Positions 12,601 to 27,600 of a stretch of 64,000 nt of DNA are shown here, piece after piece. Under the pieces are notes generated by a model that was not told the origin of the DNA, ran no database searches, and worked only from the letters and a program-made list of their open reading frames with translations. The stretch is from Sinonovacula constricta (lineage: Eukaryota > Mollusca > Bivalvia > Cardiida > Solecurtidae). Where the stretch lies: NCBI GenBank assembly GCA_007844125.1, contig CM017560.1:2652125-2716124 (forward strand), in the 5' to 3' direction. Within the stretch, counting starts at the first letter, position 1. The number at the start of each line of letters is the position of its first letter. Made by a program: the position numbers and the translations under genes.

Positions 12601-15600
12601 GTTACCTGTTCTTTCTTTCTTTGTTCTGCTATTAGGCATTAACTGCAAGGTTTAGAAGGTCATATTGATATAGATTAAAATCTGAAATAAACAGTTCATT
12701 TCCGATTCAGACAGCTTACAGTGAGAGCTGGCTGATTTTGATCAACACTTTTTGCCTATTTAGGAAACCTTTGTGCTCAGCAAGTTTAATGTAAACAGCT
12801 GCTCCTTGCTTCATGATTTCATTTTTTCTGTCCATTTCCATTCATGATAAAATGTAAAAAGAATTCATTGATCAAATATAAATGCCATACATAAAGATGA
12901 ATCCCAAGCAAAGCCGCTTAAGTCTTCCTTGAGCTGAATTTTTGTTATCTCAACAGAAAGTTAGCTGCTTCGTACATTGGCTCTAAATTGATAACTTAAT
13001 AGTTTATTAAATTAAGTCACTTAAATTTCATAATTTTTTTAGATCCTGATATATGTACAATATTTAGAGCTAGTTCAGTCTTTTATATTGATTGTTTTAT
13101 GTGAATATTGATGTACATTAACTCATACTTAATAGCAATAACGAACAAAAAAATGGATTTTTTTAAGAGTGCTTCAGTGCATGTTTTTTTGAAAGTCAAC
13201 ATCATTTCAGATTATTTTGATGAAAAAAGATATATGGTTTTGACCCTACAGTTAATGCATTCCAAGTACACAATATTATTCATTTTTGCATTCTAAGTAT
13301 TTGTTGTGTAATTGGATTTTATTGCCTCAATTGGGTTGTCTGTTTTGTCATCAGAATGTTGTAATGTTCTGTCATAACTGAAGTAATTTTCACATGGTTT
13401 TAAGATAATCGTTTCAACTTAAATAGTTACTCTAGCTAGGACTGTCGTTGATTCTTGCCACTTGTCTAGCAAGAAATGAAACAAGTTTATTTGTTCTCTT
13501 ACAAAACTAAAAATCATTCAAGTAATAGTTAGACATATACATGAATAATATACTAATAATATCTAGACTCGGTGTTTTTGTTGGCTTAGACAATAGTACT
13601 ATATGCCTGAACTGTTAAAGAAAACCTTTACAAGACATTGAACGTAGAATAACATGCAGAATATCATCATTAACATCTGTTATTTGTAAAAGCTGGGGGG
13701 AAAAAAAATCTTTTTTTATCATCTGCTGAAAATATTGATATTTTAACGTGTGAATAATATGTCTGCAAAAATCAAATATACCTCGTTATCAATTTAACTA
13801 ATGCCAGCCCTAACTGTAGCATAGTGTAACATAGCCATAAATAAGACTGGTACACACAATAAATTGTATCTATATTTGCTTTGACACATGTCAACCCATG
13901 CCATATTGCTTTATGTGTCATTAGAACCTTTTTGGCCTCTATATTATGATTAAATTGTATATTTTAAATGAATATTCACCATTTTACTTAATTCTGCAAC
14001 CCCAACCACCATTTGTCTGTGCAAGAATGCAATGATTGACTGTTCTTGGGTCACTCTTTCCTATATGAAACCAAACCTTTTGTGGAAAAGTATGTCTGTG
14101 CACTGAAGTCATACATGTGAACTTTTTCTGAGCCCAAAGTGGGAGATTTTCACTTGCAAAGTGGGAGATTTGTTATTTGTTACTTTCATATAAAAGAAGA
14201 AGGTAGATATTTGTTTTCAAATAGGGAGATTTCTGAAAATCAGAAAATGTCCCTCATTTTCAAATAATTTTAAGTCTCCCTCCAAAATCAGGAGAGTTTA
14301 CATGCATGTGAGATAATCAGTGCATAATATTGAATACGTTAATTGCTTTGTCCATGTATGGATTCAAGGGTGAAATCACATAAATACATAAAGTGTAGGC
14401 TGGTCCTATGGAGTGTGGTCCATGATGGTTAAGCCACTACTGCAGCAAATCATCAACCCTGCACTTTGTAAGCTTAAACAAAGAAACCATGCATAGAAAA
14501 CCTATTTTAAGATCAAGGATACAGCAATGAGTATACAGGAAATGAAATAATGTCCAGGATATAGCAAAAAAGAAATTATATACATGAGTTCAGAATAGCT
14601 TGAGATCCTTTTAAAAAAAATACCAGTTAAAAATTATTTTAAATTGCTGTTATAATAAAATAAAAAATTCATGTCTTGCATGTTTAAACTAAACCAGAAA
14701 TGATAACATTAAGAAAAAAGACAAAAAAATGAAAAAGCTTTCTTTTTTTCAACAAGAAAAAATAATCCTGATCTTTTGTAATTTGAGCCCTAAAAAATAA
14801 TGAAGAGTCTATATCCTGCTACGTATGAACTTATAAAATTTCATAAGAGCTGCTTTATCCGATTGCTTTGTCAACATTATCTGTGTTCAATGATGTTTCA
14901 CCTGACAGTCAGAAGTAGTTATATCTGTATGAAAATTACTAGAAACTTTTTCATAAATTGCCAAGGTCTAAAGCAATAAAAATCTGTTTATGAAGGAAAA
15001 TGCCCATCCTTTACAAATCCATTGATTTTACACAATGATGTAAAATATTGTGTTTATATCTTAAAACTAACACAGAAAGTCGCAATGAAAGATAATAAAT
15101 ATATTTCTGCTGTTCATATCACACTCATTAGACCTCATCATGAAAATATTTAAATGGGGGTGGCCCCGTGGCTGAGTGGTTAGAGCCGCTGACCTGAAAC
15201 CCCTCGACCCCCTCACCACGTGGGTTTGAGTTCATTTTGGGGCGAGAACTTTCATGCGGGGAGCTTTTCCAGCTAACCTGCGGTACGCCAGTGGTTTTAC
15301 CTAGACATAAGTTTGGGGTCTTTCTTCACCAATAATTAGCTGGACTTCACCAATATGACCATAATTGGGTTGTAACGATGTTACATGTAACAAACAGCGA
15401 AACAAAACAAATAAATGAAACTAATTTACCGTCTGTACATAGAACCAAATCCTGCATTAACTGCTGATTTTTATGTTTATGAACATTTTTAATTTTATTT
15501 CAGGGCAAACTATTTATGGTGAGCCAGAAAGCAGTAATGTCTTCAGATCCACAAACTATGGATGGAATTTCACCAACATTAGCAACAAAATGTTGCTAAG

Positions 15601-18600
15601 CAATGGCAGACCCGCAGTGATCAATTTCTACTACACTAGTCCAGTAATCAACAGTCATGTGAGTGGTAACTGCTAAATCACAGCTCCAAATATTTTTTGA
15701 TTACTTCAAATAATATGTAATATTTTTTATGTGACTGTTTTAAAAGTGTAAGTAATGCAGGTATAAATAATATTTATTTAATATGACTGTTTCGAGTAAA
15801 AACTTTTTTCTACAGGTCTTTTGGTCTTGGAGCTATATAGATAATTTTATCTTGGAGCTATATAGATCTTTTTGGCTTGGAGATTTATAGATCTTTTTAT
15901 ATTGGATCTCTATAAAAAAAATTGGCTCGGAGGTCTATAGATCTTTAGATCTTGTTGGCCCGGAGCTCTATAGATCTTTTTTATTTGAAGCTCTATAGGT
16001 CTCGTGGTCTTGGAGCTGTATAGATCTTTTGGTCTTGGAGTACATTTTTTATCTTTCCAAGTCTCAAAGCAATTTTCAGTGTCATTTTTATTTACATATA
16101 TGTAATGGTTGAACATACCCATTGTATTGCGGTTAGAGATTGAGGTAAACTCTTCGTCTGATTGGCTGGTTTCCAATTAAATTTGAAATCTGACCAATAA
16201 GATGCTTGAGATTTGTCACCGGCTTAATCTCAAATTTGTACAATCTTGAACCCTAAGCACAATGTGCTTAAGGTCAGTTTCTCTGACACCTAGTCTGGTT
16301 TCCTTCCCATGCTCATAATTATGTGATAGGTTCAGGCGAACACAATAGTGGTGGCCCTCAGTGGTCTATATATTATATAGGAAAATGATATATTTTTCTG
16401 ATCATGTGAACAATACTTTTAGCAATTTAAAGGCTATTAATAAAATAGAACCCAACAGCCTATTAGTTTTTTTTCAATGTTTATTTCTTTGGGCTGATAA
16501 ATAATACAAATATTTAAAGTGTATGTTAATTTTGGAAGACACTTTTTTTGGTTAACTAAATGGGTGATTATGATGTACTTACCATCTCGGCCTAACTCTA
16601 CTAGACCGGAACTGGTAGCACAAGTTGGCTGGCTAAGACAAGTTGGCTGCTTAAGACAAGTAAGCTGGGTAAGACATGTTGGCCACTTTAAACAATTGGC
16701 TGCTTATGACAAGTTAGTCACTTAAGACAAGTTAGCTGCTGATTGCAGAAGGTTGATTACACAACTAAGTAACCAGACCTGGTAGCGCAAAAGGTAAAGC
16801 GTGGGTTCCAGGTACGGGTGGCACTGGGCTCAATACCAGGCTGCGACATACCAAAGTCATTAAAAATAGTAGTGGCATAGCTCCCTTGCTAAAGCTCAAG
16901 CAAAATTTAATATAAGGGTAGTTCCACAACTGGTTGGCCCGGTGTCAGGATAATGTGACTGGGTGTGGTATCATGCCAGGTGTTCACAGCATGCTATACA
17001 GTGAAGGCAGACTAGTCTAATGGACACCAAGTCTAGATAACTGAAGTACTGTTGGTGGGACAATAAACCCAGTAAACAAACGGAGACCTTGTAGTAAATA
17101 GTGCAGGTCTTGATAAAGGACATTGGCCACAATAGCTCAAGTGGTAGAGCGCCGGCTTGCAGATCCGGAGGTCGCGGGTTCAAAGCTCGGCCTGTTCAAA
17201 CCAAAGACTTTAAAGTTGGTAGTAGTGGCTTCTCTCCTAACGCTTGGGGCTAAGGGGACAGCATTATGCCTGACTCGTCGGTGTCAGTATAATCGACTGG
17301 CTAGTCAGTCCCTGGGCACCTCATTAGTGCCCCTGTGATATAATGATAGAAATGTTGCTGCACAGAATAAACAAAATGCCAGCAAATCCCACCCTTGATA
17401 AGTAAGGTTTTAGCAGGCTCAGAGTTAAGCTTGTCGCATTGACACAGTTCTGTTATAAAACAAGCTGTTTATGATAAACAATTCAAAAATAATGATTTAA
17501 AGAAATACATATACTATAAGACTCTAAATCTACAAAACTCTTTGTCAACATTTCTTCATAAGTAATACATGTTCCAGATCATTTATAATATAGCATGCTT
17601 ATCAATATGCAAGTCATGCCATGCATGAAGGTACTTCATAAGTGTAGACCAGTTTACTGTTGAATGTAACAAATTATAACATATCATTCCTGCAAGCAAT
17701 CCATCTAGTTAACAAGGTGCACTTGTAATTAATTTTGAACATCATTACCTCTTTACATGTAACACATTATTAACTGTGGTGAGATCAACTCATTTTAGGA
17801 AAAAGTGGAGGTCAGAACAAGTACCTTATAATACCTCAAATACATTAATTCCATTTTAGTATGTTGGGTATTTCATCCCATTACAAGATTTATCTTGCTT
17901 GTTATGTATGTAGTCGTTTGCTCTTTTCCATAGAGGTTAGACACCACTATATAGGGTTTGTTCTATATTCTGTAGTGAATTGCTAAAGGTTGGACACACA
18001 TTGCACCATGACCAAGTTATTATGGACCCCCATAACCATATATAAGTGAAACAAGCTATTTATTGTCTATCAGAAAGGCCCAGAAATAAGCCAACTTTTG
18101 CAACTGGTAAGAAAGTTCTGCTTCATAGAGTGCGCATACCGCCAAATTGCCTGTCGCATTGCGTAGGTGTTGAAGGGTTTTGCTTTCTTTTAATTCTATA
18201 TGGTTTCAGCTTCCCTTTACACCAAAAGATTAAGATTATCTTCAAAATAGGAAATTTAATGTTACAACATAGCAACAGACAGTTACTAAAGAGAAAAAGT
18301 CCATGTCACACATCTACCTCCGGTTGGTATTAAGTGTAACCCCCCCTAGATTATTTTTACCTTGAGGTAGGCACCCTTGGTCGATGGGTAAAAGTCACTA
18401 AATTGGAACTTTAAAGCCCCTCACTGCATGGGTTTGAGTCCCGGTCAGGGTTAGAAATTGCATGTAAGGAGGTTTTCGCGCTAATCTGCAATGGCCCAGT
18501 TGTTTTACCTGGACTGGGGTCTTCCTCCAAAAATAATTAGCTGGATGTTGCCAATATGACCAAAAGCTAATTAGCATGTCGTAAATTATTTCATAAACGT

Positions 18601-21600
18601 TTGTCAACAGTTAACCATAAAGACAAATGTACCTTATGTTCATTACCTCCTAAAGTACTAAGCACAAACTGATTAAGCATAGGCAAAAAGGAAATATTCA
18701 GATCAGGACCTTTTCTATAGGCAGCTGGCTGATCAGGATCTGCACTATTTGCTGCTGAGTCTGAACCAAAATGTTGTGGTCCGTTTCCACGATGATATAA
18801 TAAGATATACATTTAGTATGGGTTATAATTGTAATGCAGCAAGTTAGACTGGACCTGGTAGCACAATTAGTAAAGCATGGGCTCCAGGTATGGGAGGCCC
18901 CAGGTTCGATCCTGGGCCGCGACTTGCCAAAGTCATTACAAATGTTAGTGGTATAGCTCCCATGCTAATGCTTAAGCAAATATAAAGGTAGTTCCACAAC
19001 TGGTTGGCCCATTTCAGGATAATGTGACTGGGTATGGTATTATGCCAGGTGTTCACGACATGCTTTACACAGTGAAGGCAGCACTATATTTGTTTCAGTT
19101 GGACCCTATCTCTAGATAGACCCAATAAACAAACAAACAATGAAGCACGTTTGGGGATAATGATGTCGGCCTATGTTTATTTGTGTTACAACATGAGTCA
19201 TATACCTGTTGATCAGGTTTCAATCTCTGAATAATTGAAAAAAGTACATAACTTAAATGTCCTTGGCAGGTATTCATGGCTGGCTGCCCATTAAAGCCAT
19301 TATATCATTGCAGTGCATTTGTATCTAACTTGTTGTACTACACATGCTTGTAGTATGTTGGCAAAGTATATGCTTCACCTTATCATAGTGTATCTTTTTA
19401 GAAATCATGTTATTTGCAATCAAATACATGTAAAGAGAATAAGATGCATTACTAGAGATTCTGTAGCATATGTTCCCAGTGAGATCTGGTTGATCACTCT
19501 TTGTTTAAGCTGATCAGTTAGTGTTCAGCAGGCTAAGAGTAAACATTAAGAAATGTTTGTAACTACATTAGCTTATAATTTAAACATTTTTTGTTTAATT
19601 TCAATTTAGAATAAAGCAGTTTCAACTTCTATAAATGCTTCCTGACTGTCCACTCCAGGGTGGAACATTTAAAAGGAAGGATCTGCTGAGGGCATAGTAA
19701 ATAGTCTTGCCTGGGGATCAACATGTCATAGTTCTGAAAAGTCAATAGTCTTGCCTGGGGATCAACATGTCATAGTTCTGAAAAGTCAATAGTCTTGCCT
19801 GAGGATCAATATGTCATAGGTCTGAAAAGTCAATAGTCTTGCCTGAGGATCAACATGTCATAGTTCTGAAAAGTCAATAGTCTTGCCTGGGGATCAATAT
19901 GACATAGTTTTGAGAAGTAAATAGTCTTGCCTGAGGATCAATATGTCATAGGTCTGAGAAGTAAATAGTCTTGCCTGAGGATCAATATGTCATAGGTCTG
20001 AGAAGTAAATGGTCTTGCCTGGGGATCAACATGTCATAGTTCTGAGAAGTAAATAGTCTTGCCTGAGGATCAATATGTCATAGGTCTGAGAAGTAAATGG
20101 TCTTGCCTGGGGATCAACATGTCATAGTTCTGAAAAGTCAATAGTCTTGCCTGAGGATCAACATGTCATAGTTCTGAAAAGTCAAAAGTCTTGCCTGGGG
20201 ATCAGTATGTCATAGGTCTGAAAAGTCAATAGTCTTTCCTGAGGATCAATATGTCATAGGTCTGAGAAGTAAATAGTCTTGCCTGGGGATCAATATGTCA
20301 TAGGTCTGATAAGTAAATTGTCTTGCCTGAGGATCAACATGACATAGTTCTGAAAAGTCAGTAGTCTTGCCTGGGGATCAATATGTCATAGTTATGAGAA
20401 GTAAATGGTCTTGCCTGGGGATCAACATGTCATAATTCTAAAAAGTAAATTGTCTTGCCTGAGGATCAACATGTCATAGTTCTGAAAAGTTAATAGTCTT
20501 GCCTGGGGATCAGTATGTCATAGGTCTGAGAAGTAAATGGTCTTGCCTGGGGATCAACATGTCATAGTTCTGAAAAGTCAATAGTCTTGCCTGGGGATCA
20601 ACATGTCATAGTTCTGAGAAGTAAATTGTCTTGCCTGGGGATCAATATGTCATAGGTCTGAGAAGTAAATTGTCTTGCCTGGGGATCAATATGTCATAGG
20701 TCTGAGAAGTAAATGGTCTTGCCTGGGGATCAATAGGTCATAGTTCTGAGAAGTAAATAGTCTTGCCTGGGGATCAATAGGTCATAGTTCTGAGAAGTAA
20801 ATGGTCTTGCCTGGGGATCAACATGTCATAGTTCTAAAAAGTAAATTGTCTTGCCTGAGGATCAATATGTCATAGGTCTGAGAAGTAAATTGTCTTACCT
20901 TGGGATCAATATATCATAGGTCTGAAAAGTCAATTGTCTTGCCTGGGGATCAATATGTCATAGGTCTGAGAAGTAAATAGTTTTGCCTGGGGATCAATAT
21001 GTCATAGGTCTGAGAAGTAAATAGTTTTGCCTGGGGATCAATATGTCATAGGTCTGAGAAGTAAATTGTCTTACCTTGGGATCAATATATCATAGGTCTG
21101 AAAAGTTAATAGTCTTGCCTGGGGATCAATATGTCATAGGTCTGAGAAGTAAATAGTTTTGCCTGGGGATCAATATGTCATAGTTATGAGAAGTAAATTG
21201 TCTTGCCTGGGGATCAATATGTCATAGTTCTGAAAAGTCAATTGTCTTGCCTGGGGATCAACATGTCATAGTTCTGAAAAGTTAATAGTCTTGCCTGGGG
21301 ATCAATATGTCATAGGTCTGAGAAGTAAATGGTCTTGCCTGGGGATCAACATGTCATAGTTCTGAAAAGTCAATAGTCTTGCCTGGGGATCAACATGTCA
21401 TAGTTCTGAAAAGTCAATAGTCTTGCCTGAGGATCAACATGTCATAGTTCTGAAAAGTCAATAGTCTTGCCTGAGGATCAATATGTCATAGGTCTGAGAA
21501 GTAAATAGTCTTGCCTGGGGATCAATATGTCATAGGTCTGATAAGTAAATTGTCTTGCCTGGGGATCAACATGTCATAGTTCTGAAAAGTCAATAGTCTT

Positions 21601-24600
21601 GCCTGGGGATCAATATGTCATAGTTCTGAGAAGTAAATGGTCTTGCCTGGGGATCAATATGTCATAGGTCTGAGAAGTAAATGGTCTTGCCTGGGGATCA
21701 ATAGGTCATAGTTCTGAGAAGTAAATGGTCTTGCCTGGGGATCAATAGGTCATAGTTCTGAGAAGTAAATGGTCTTGCCTGGGGATCAACATGTCATAGT
21801 TCTAAAAAGTAAATTGTCTTGCCTGAGGATCAAGATGTCATAGGTCTGAGAAGTAAATTGTCTTACCTTGGGATCAATATGTCATAGTTCTGAAAAGTTA
21901 ATAGTCTTGCCTGGGGATCAATATGTCATAGGTCTGAGAAGTAAATAGTTTTGCCTGGGGATCAATATGTCATAGTTCTGAAAAGTCAATTGTCTTGCCT
22001 GGGGATCAACATGTCATAGGTCTGAGAAGTAAATAGTCTTGCCTGGGGATCGATATGTCATAGGTCGGAGAAGTAAATAGTCTTGACTGGGGATCAATAT
22101 GTCATAGGTCTGAGAAGTAAATAGTCTTGCCTGGGGATCAATATGTCATAGGTCTGAGAAGTAAATAGTCTTGCCTGGGGATCTGGAGATAGGTCTGAGA
22201 CACATGTGATCATGTGTCCAAAACCAAAACTAATGGACCGTTGGCGCTACATTTCATTTGAGACAAAATTAAATTAGATCATTAGAGTTATATTTATAAG
22301 AAGAAACATTGGTTTCTAAGTTACCAATGGTATAACATTATCATAATTGATGGAAGACTACGTCAAAATCCTGGATTACTTGTAGTATTTCCTTCACACG
22401 TATTACATGCCGTGAACAACTATCATGATACCACATGATATGGAATTGCTATAAACTTTAAAACTGGATGTAAGACTGGTTTAAGATGTTTTCTTAATGT
22501 ACTTTTCAGTACATCTTTGTGGACACTGTTCACAATGTGACATTCCGCAGCTTGGACTATGCTGCCACGTTCACACGTACAGAGCTAACATTCCGACCAA
22601 CCAAGTTGAAATTCAGTGCAAATGTTTATAGCCTTGTACTGGCCATGGATGAGAAAGACAATGAAGGAAAGGTAATCATCTTAATTTTTGTCAATTTCCC
22701 TTAAAATCATCACAGATATCAAAAAGGGATTATATTTTTTTTGATTTTTATAAAAGAAAAGAAGATATAAAAATTTCTAAGTCTTGTTTTCTTGTTTTGT
22801 ATATATTAGTGACAGAAAGCAAAAATTGCTTCTTTTTTTGTTTGTTTTTTAATTGAACAATGAATGCATTGCAATAAAATTGATGATTTTCCCTCTTTGA
22901 TTACATTTTTAAAGGGACACTTTTTCAGATATAGTACAATGGTAGATAATTCTGATAGAAAATTGGCTTTTGAATCATTAGTCACTGGTAACTTGTGTTG
23001 TTTTTCAGTTGTTCCTTTCCAGTGATTTTGGAGCATCCTGGAGACTGGTACAGAGAGATGTTAAGGAATTCTTCTGGTAGGTTTATGTTTTATAAGTGAG
23101 ATGATTCTTTGTGTAGTGCAGTTGAATTATTTAAAACTTGTCAGTGCTATAAGATCAATACTCTTTGATGCAACGAGACAAAGAACTTGAAGAAGATAAA
23201 TGTTTTTATGACAGATATAAAGAATAACCATTTTTTACTTTTTTCACATTTTTTCTTCTGGTGGCACCCATGGCCAGGCAGTAAGAGTTGCTGACTTATA
23301 GCTCCTCAGCACCATACCACGTGGGTTCGAGTCACAGTCGTGGAGACCGCCATCATGTGGAGAGGTTTTCTAGCTAGCCAGTAGTGCACTGGTGGTGTTA
23401 TTTAGATATGAATCTAGGGTCTCCCTCCACCAACAGTTAGCGGGATACCGCCATTATTACCATAATTGTTTTGGTGCAATGTAATCAGAAAAGAAAACGT
23501 CTACTAGAGTAAAACCTGTCCACAGCAATATCTGGCAAAGGGAACTGTTGTTGTTGAGAGGTGTTGCTGCGCAGAGGTCATCATTGATGAAGTAAAATAT
23601 CCTATAGAAAACTTAATTTTATTTCAACATTACTTTACATGTGTTTTAATAATATCAAAAGGTTGTATTTCACATATTCATAATATAGTTCACTTTTGAA
23701 AAAGAAGAAATGAAAGAGCATACAAACTTACAATGAGTAATTTTAAAAAATCTTTCTTAATATGATCAGAAAAGTCTTAAATAAAACAGAACTTAATTAA
23801 CTAAACTAAGTTTGTGCAAACTGAGCACTAAAGATATGAATATAGATAAATGCCTCAAGGTTTAGTAAACATAAATTTTAATTGAAAGCTGCACATAAAG
23901 AATAGTCATTGACATTTTTCATTTCTTACAAACGTTCCAGCAAATTTTGGTGGATTATGTAAACATCATCATTAGCCACACTTACCAATAAACTGATATT
24001 TTTCCATTAGCACTACTTTGTAACAGTGTTATCAGAAGATTTTCACACTTATCTGGTTACACATCAAAATTATACTGGATTAGCATCTATACTAAATCAG
24101 TCAACCTAGATTCCTTATCAATTAACAAAAGTGAGAAACTTATCCAGTAGCCCCCAGGTGGTGCTTAGCATAGGTTATCACAGCTATTAGGGACAGATTT
24201 GAATGGACATTTACCTTTACTCAGATGTGGTGCTGCTCAGAGATTAAAATGCTCTCAAAACTTATGGAGGGTAGCAATAAATGTGTTGCTGCTGAGAGGT
24301 TGTTGTTGCATAGAGGTGCCTTTTGGAGAGGCTTTGCTGTATTTCACAAGAAAGTTCTTGGCCACAACATCAGTCAGTTTCAGGCGTAAAGCTGTTAGTA
24401 TAAAAATGAAGATAAAAATGAAAAAGGTAAAACTTGGTTTTTACTTTTATTATATATGATTCTTACCAAGCAATTGGGATCCCTTTTTTTCTATTCACCA
24501 TATTTGCAGAATTCAACTTTCCAATCAATTATCGTTTAGATACTGACTTATCTATATTAACATTAGTGTATATTCTTTTGCAACTCCTTTTACTGTAACA

Positions 24601-27600
24601 AATAAAAAACAAAAGAATGCATTTTAAACTCTCATTATAAGTAGTATGCATATTTTAATAAATTTTTACCCATTTTTATTTATAACAAATGATTACTACA
24701 GTAAATATTGTGCATAAGAAAAATAATCACATAAATCATCTGATGTATATTTACTTAACCAGCACTGAAAGCAGAGCAGGTAGTATTTACTCATGACTTA
24801 CTAAAGTTGTATTGTCTCTGTCTGATTGGTCTTAAACAAAACACCCCCTGACATCCCCAACCACCCCAACCACCCTAAAGAACCTAGGTGTGATTAAGGT
24901 TTAAGGTTTTCATGGCATGCTATCACAATATGTAACCTCTTTGTCTGCTTTGAGAGAACAGTGTCTCTGAAAATCTTAATCATTCTTAGCAGAAAAATAA
25001 GCTGTATATTCATTTTCTTAGACATAATCTGCAAAAAACTTATGATTGTTTGAGGAATGAAAACAATGAATATTTATACATGTCAATGTGTGAATCTTTA
25101 GGGATGATGGCAATACCATATGTATCTACATCCTGCGTACCAGCGTAGAACCAGTGGGAAATGTGATCAGGAGCTGCAACTATTTCCAAAGTGAAGTGGA
25201 ACTTCTCTCAAATGTCCTGGACCTGGAGATACATGGAGACCATGCCTTTGCTTTGCAGTCCAAGGTAGGGAATGGTGTAAGTAGTTATTAAAATTGTTGT
25301 TGAATTTTTGTTTCTGTCAGTTTGAAGGCAGAGTAATTGTGGCCTAGTAGGTAGGATTGCCGACTTCTAACTGCTCTGACACATTTATCTATTGCTTCAG
25401 GTTCAAGTTAGAGTTTTGGCAAAACTTTCATGTGAGTAGGTTTTTCAGCTAACAATCCCTTATGGTTCTATCCAGTCATTCTTCTGGAGTCTTTCCTTTA
25501 CCAAACATGTCATGATGTTCATACAGTGACAAAGACTGTGATGTATTTCAAAAACTAAACAAACACTTTGTAAAATATAGAAGTTAGTCTTTCATGGCTC
25601 AAACATAATGAATATCTTTCTGTTTTTATTTATATGTTTATTTCTTATGTATCATTCCTTAAAAAAATAAATTTTATTTATATAGATTTCTATGTATCTT
25701 TTTGTATTTTTGTAAAATCAGTTTTGTCTTATACTGACTTATTAATCTAGAATGAATATTGTTTAATGATTATTGTACTTATATTCTTTTATAAGTTTAC
25801 CCTTGTGTTTGTATATGATGTGTATTTTAGTTTAAACCTATTTGTTTTTGTCTATTTGGAAATAAGTAATTTCAGCTTATCCCTCTCTACTGTTAAATTC
25901 TGTGGTAGAACCAGTTCTCAGATAGTAATGTGCAATGTGGAGCAATGTGCAGAAAGTTAACTTGCCCAAGGCTTAACATGTAGTATTTGGTCTGGCATTT
26001 GAAACTGGGGCCCTCCACTCCTACATTTAGCCCTAGATTACAGACACTTCTATGTATGTTTACTTTTATTATTTAGATGTGTAGGTTTTCCAGTTAACCT
26101 GCAGTGTGCCAGTGGTTCTACCCAGGCATACATCTGGAGTCTTTCTCTACCATAAATTAGCTGGAAGTCACCAATATGGCCATAAATGTGTCAGTGCAAT
26201 GTTACAAATAACAAAACAAAAGCAAACAACTCATATGTGTAATGTGGTTTGTACATGTATACAACTAACCTGATTCCAATCTTCTGGAATGACCTCTGAG
26301 CAATCTCCATCAGTTTATGACTGCTCTGTTTCAGGGGTCAAATAATGCTATGGAGATATATGTGTCCCAGTACCGAAAAGCATTTGAGGTTGCCATGGTG
26401 CCACACCCAGCTGACATCCTGGTTTGTATACTGATATTGACACCTTCATGTTTCTTGTCATAAAGGAAATTTGTCAAGGAATGGTTTACAGAACCAAACA
26501 AAGTGAATTAGTCAATTTGAAAAATAGTCATTTATAGATAGAAGCCTTTTCTTGCATAAATTATTTGTTATTTCTAGAAGATTTATCATTTTACTCATAC
26601 CATTTTATAAATGTAAGCAAATGCAATATTGATCAACAAACCAAAGTTACTGATATAACACTGCTAAATGAGTGCAACTCTCATCCTCATAACAACAACA
26701 ATAATACCCTAAAACATCACAACAAAACAATAGAAATATAGGGAGCCAGTCAAAATTTCCGATCATCAAAATATTCTATATAAATTGTGCTTCAGTTTAT
26801 AAAGTTCTCCCACTGTTTGAAGTACCATGGCTGACAAAATCTCCCATGTGTATTTTGACCATTTCTAACCTATTTTGACGGCCAAATGTCAATGTTAACT
26901 GTTGATCTTCTGCCTCATCTTGAAGGGACTTTAATGACATTTTTCTATTTTCTATTTATTGTTTTATTTCATAGTATCATGCACCTTTATGTTGTTGAAA
27001 GGTTTAACAGGAAAATGTCGGTCCATTCTGGGAGATTTTGTCCTACATCCTTCTCCATCTGTCTCTGCTTCTAATCCTACTGCAGGAATTCTACGTGGCT
27101 GATGTGTCTGATGATATGATCATGATGTGTGTAAACAACAAAGACAACACCTACCATCTGTATGTGTCTGGGGTCAACAACACCCAGTTCAGTCTCTCCC
27201 TGGAAGATATTCTGTACATGAGCCCTGATGCTGTCCTCTCTAGCGCCCGTCTTAGGTAAGTTCTGTCAGGTTTAAACTTTAGCCTCTTCATTTGGTAAAA
27301 GCTTATACTCTATATTTTTTACCAGTTGTTAATAACCCACACTAAATTTGTTTAAGTATTTGTTAAAAGCCTTGATTACCAAATGTAAGTAGCCAAAACT
27401 GCATTGTTATGGACCTAGATTAGTTATGTAGTGTGTATTTTGAGTAACATTCCTTTCTGCACTATTTCTCAATAACAACTAACTGGATTTCAACAAAACT
27501 TTATGGGAACCATGAATACCAAAGGAGTTGTGTATATCATTGGTATGTTCTGGTCTGGCCATTTAACACAGAGTTATAGCCTCTGAATAGTATTTCCTTT

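Noticed and set aside
17124..17200. tRNA-Cys gene
   Set aside because: Acceptor arms do not pair and SINE body sequence follows directly; the same applies to the tRNA-like heads at 5995, 16772, 18848, 35588 and 39217.
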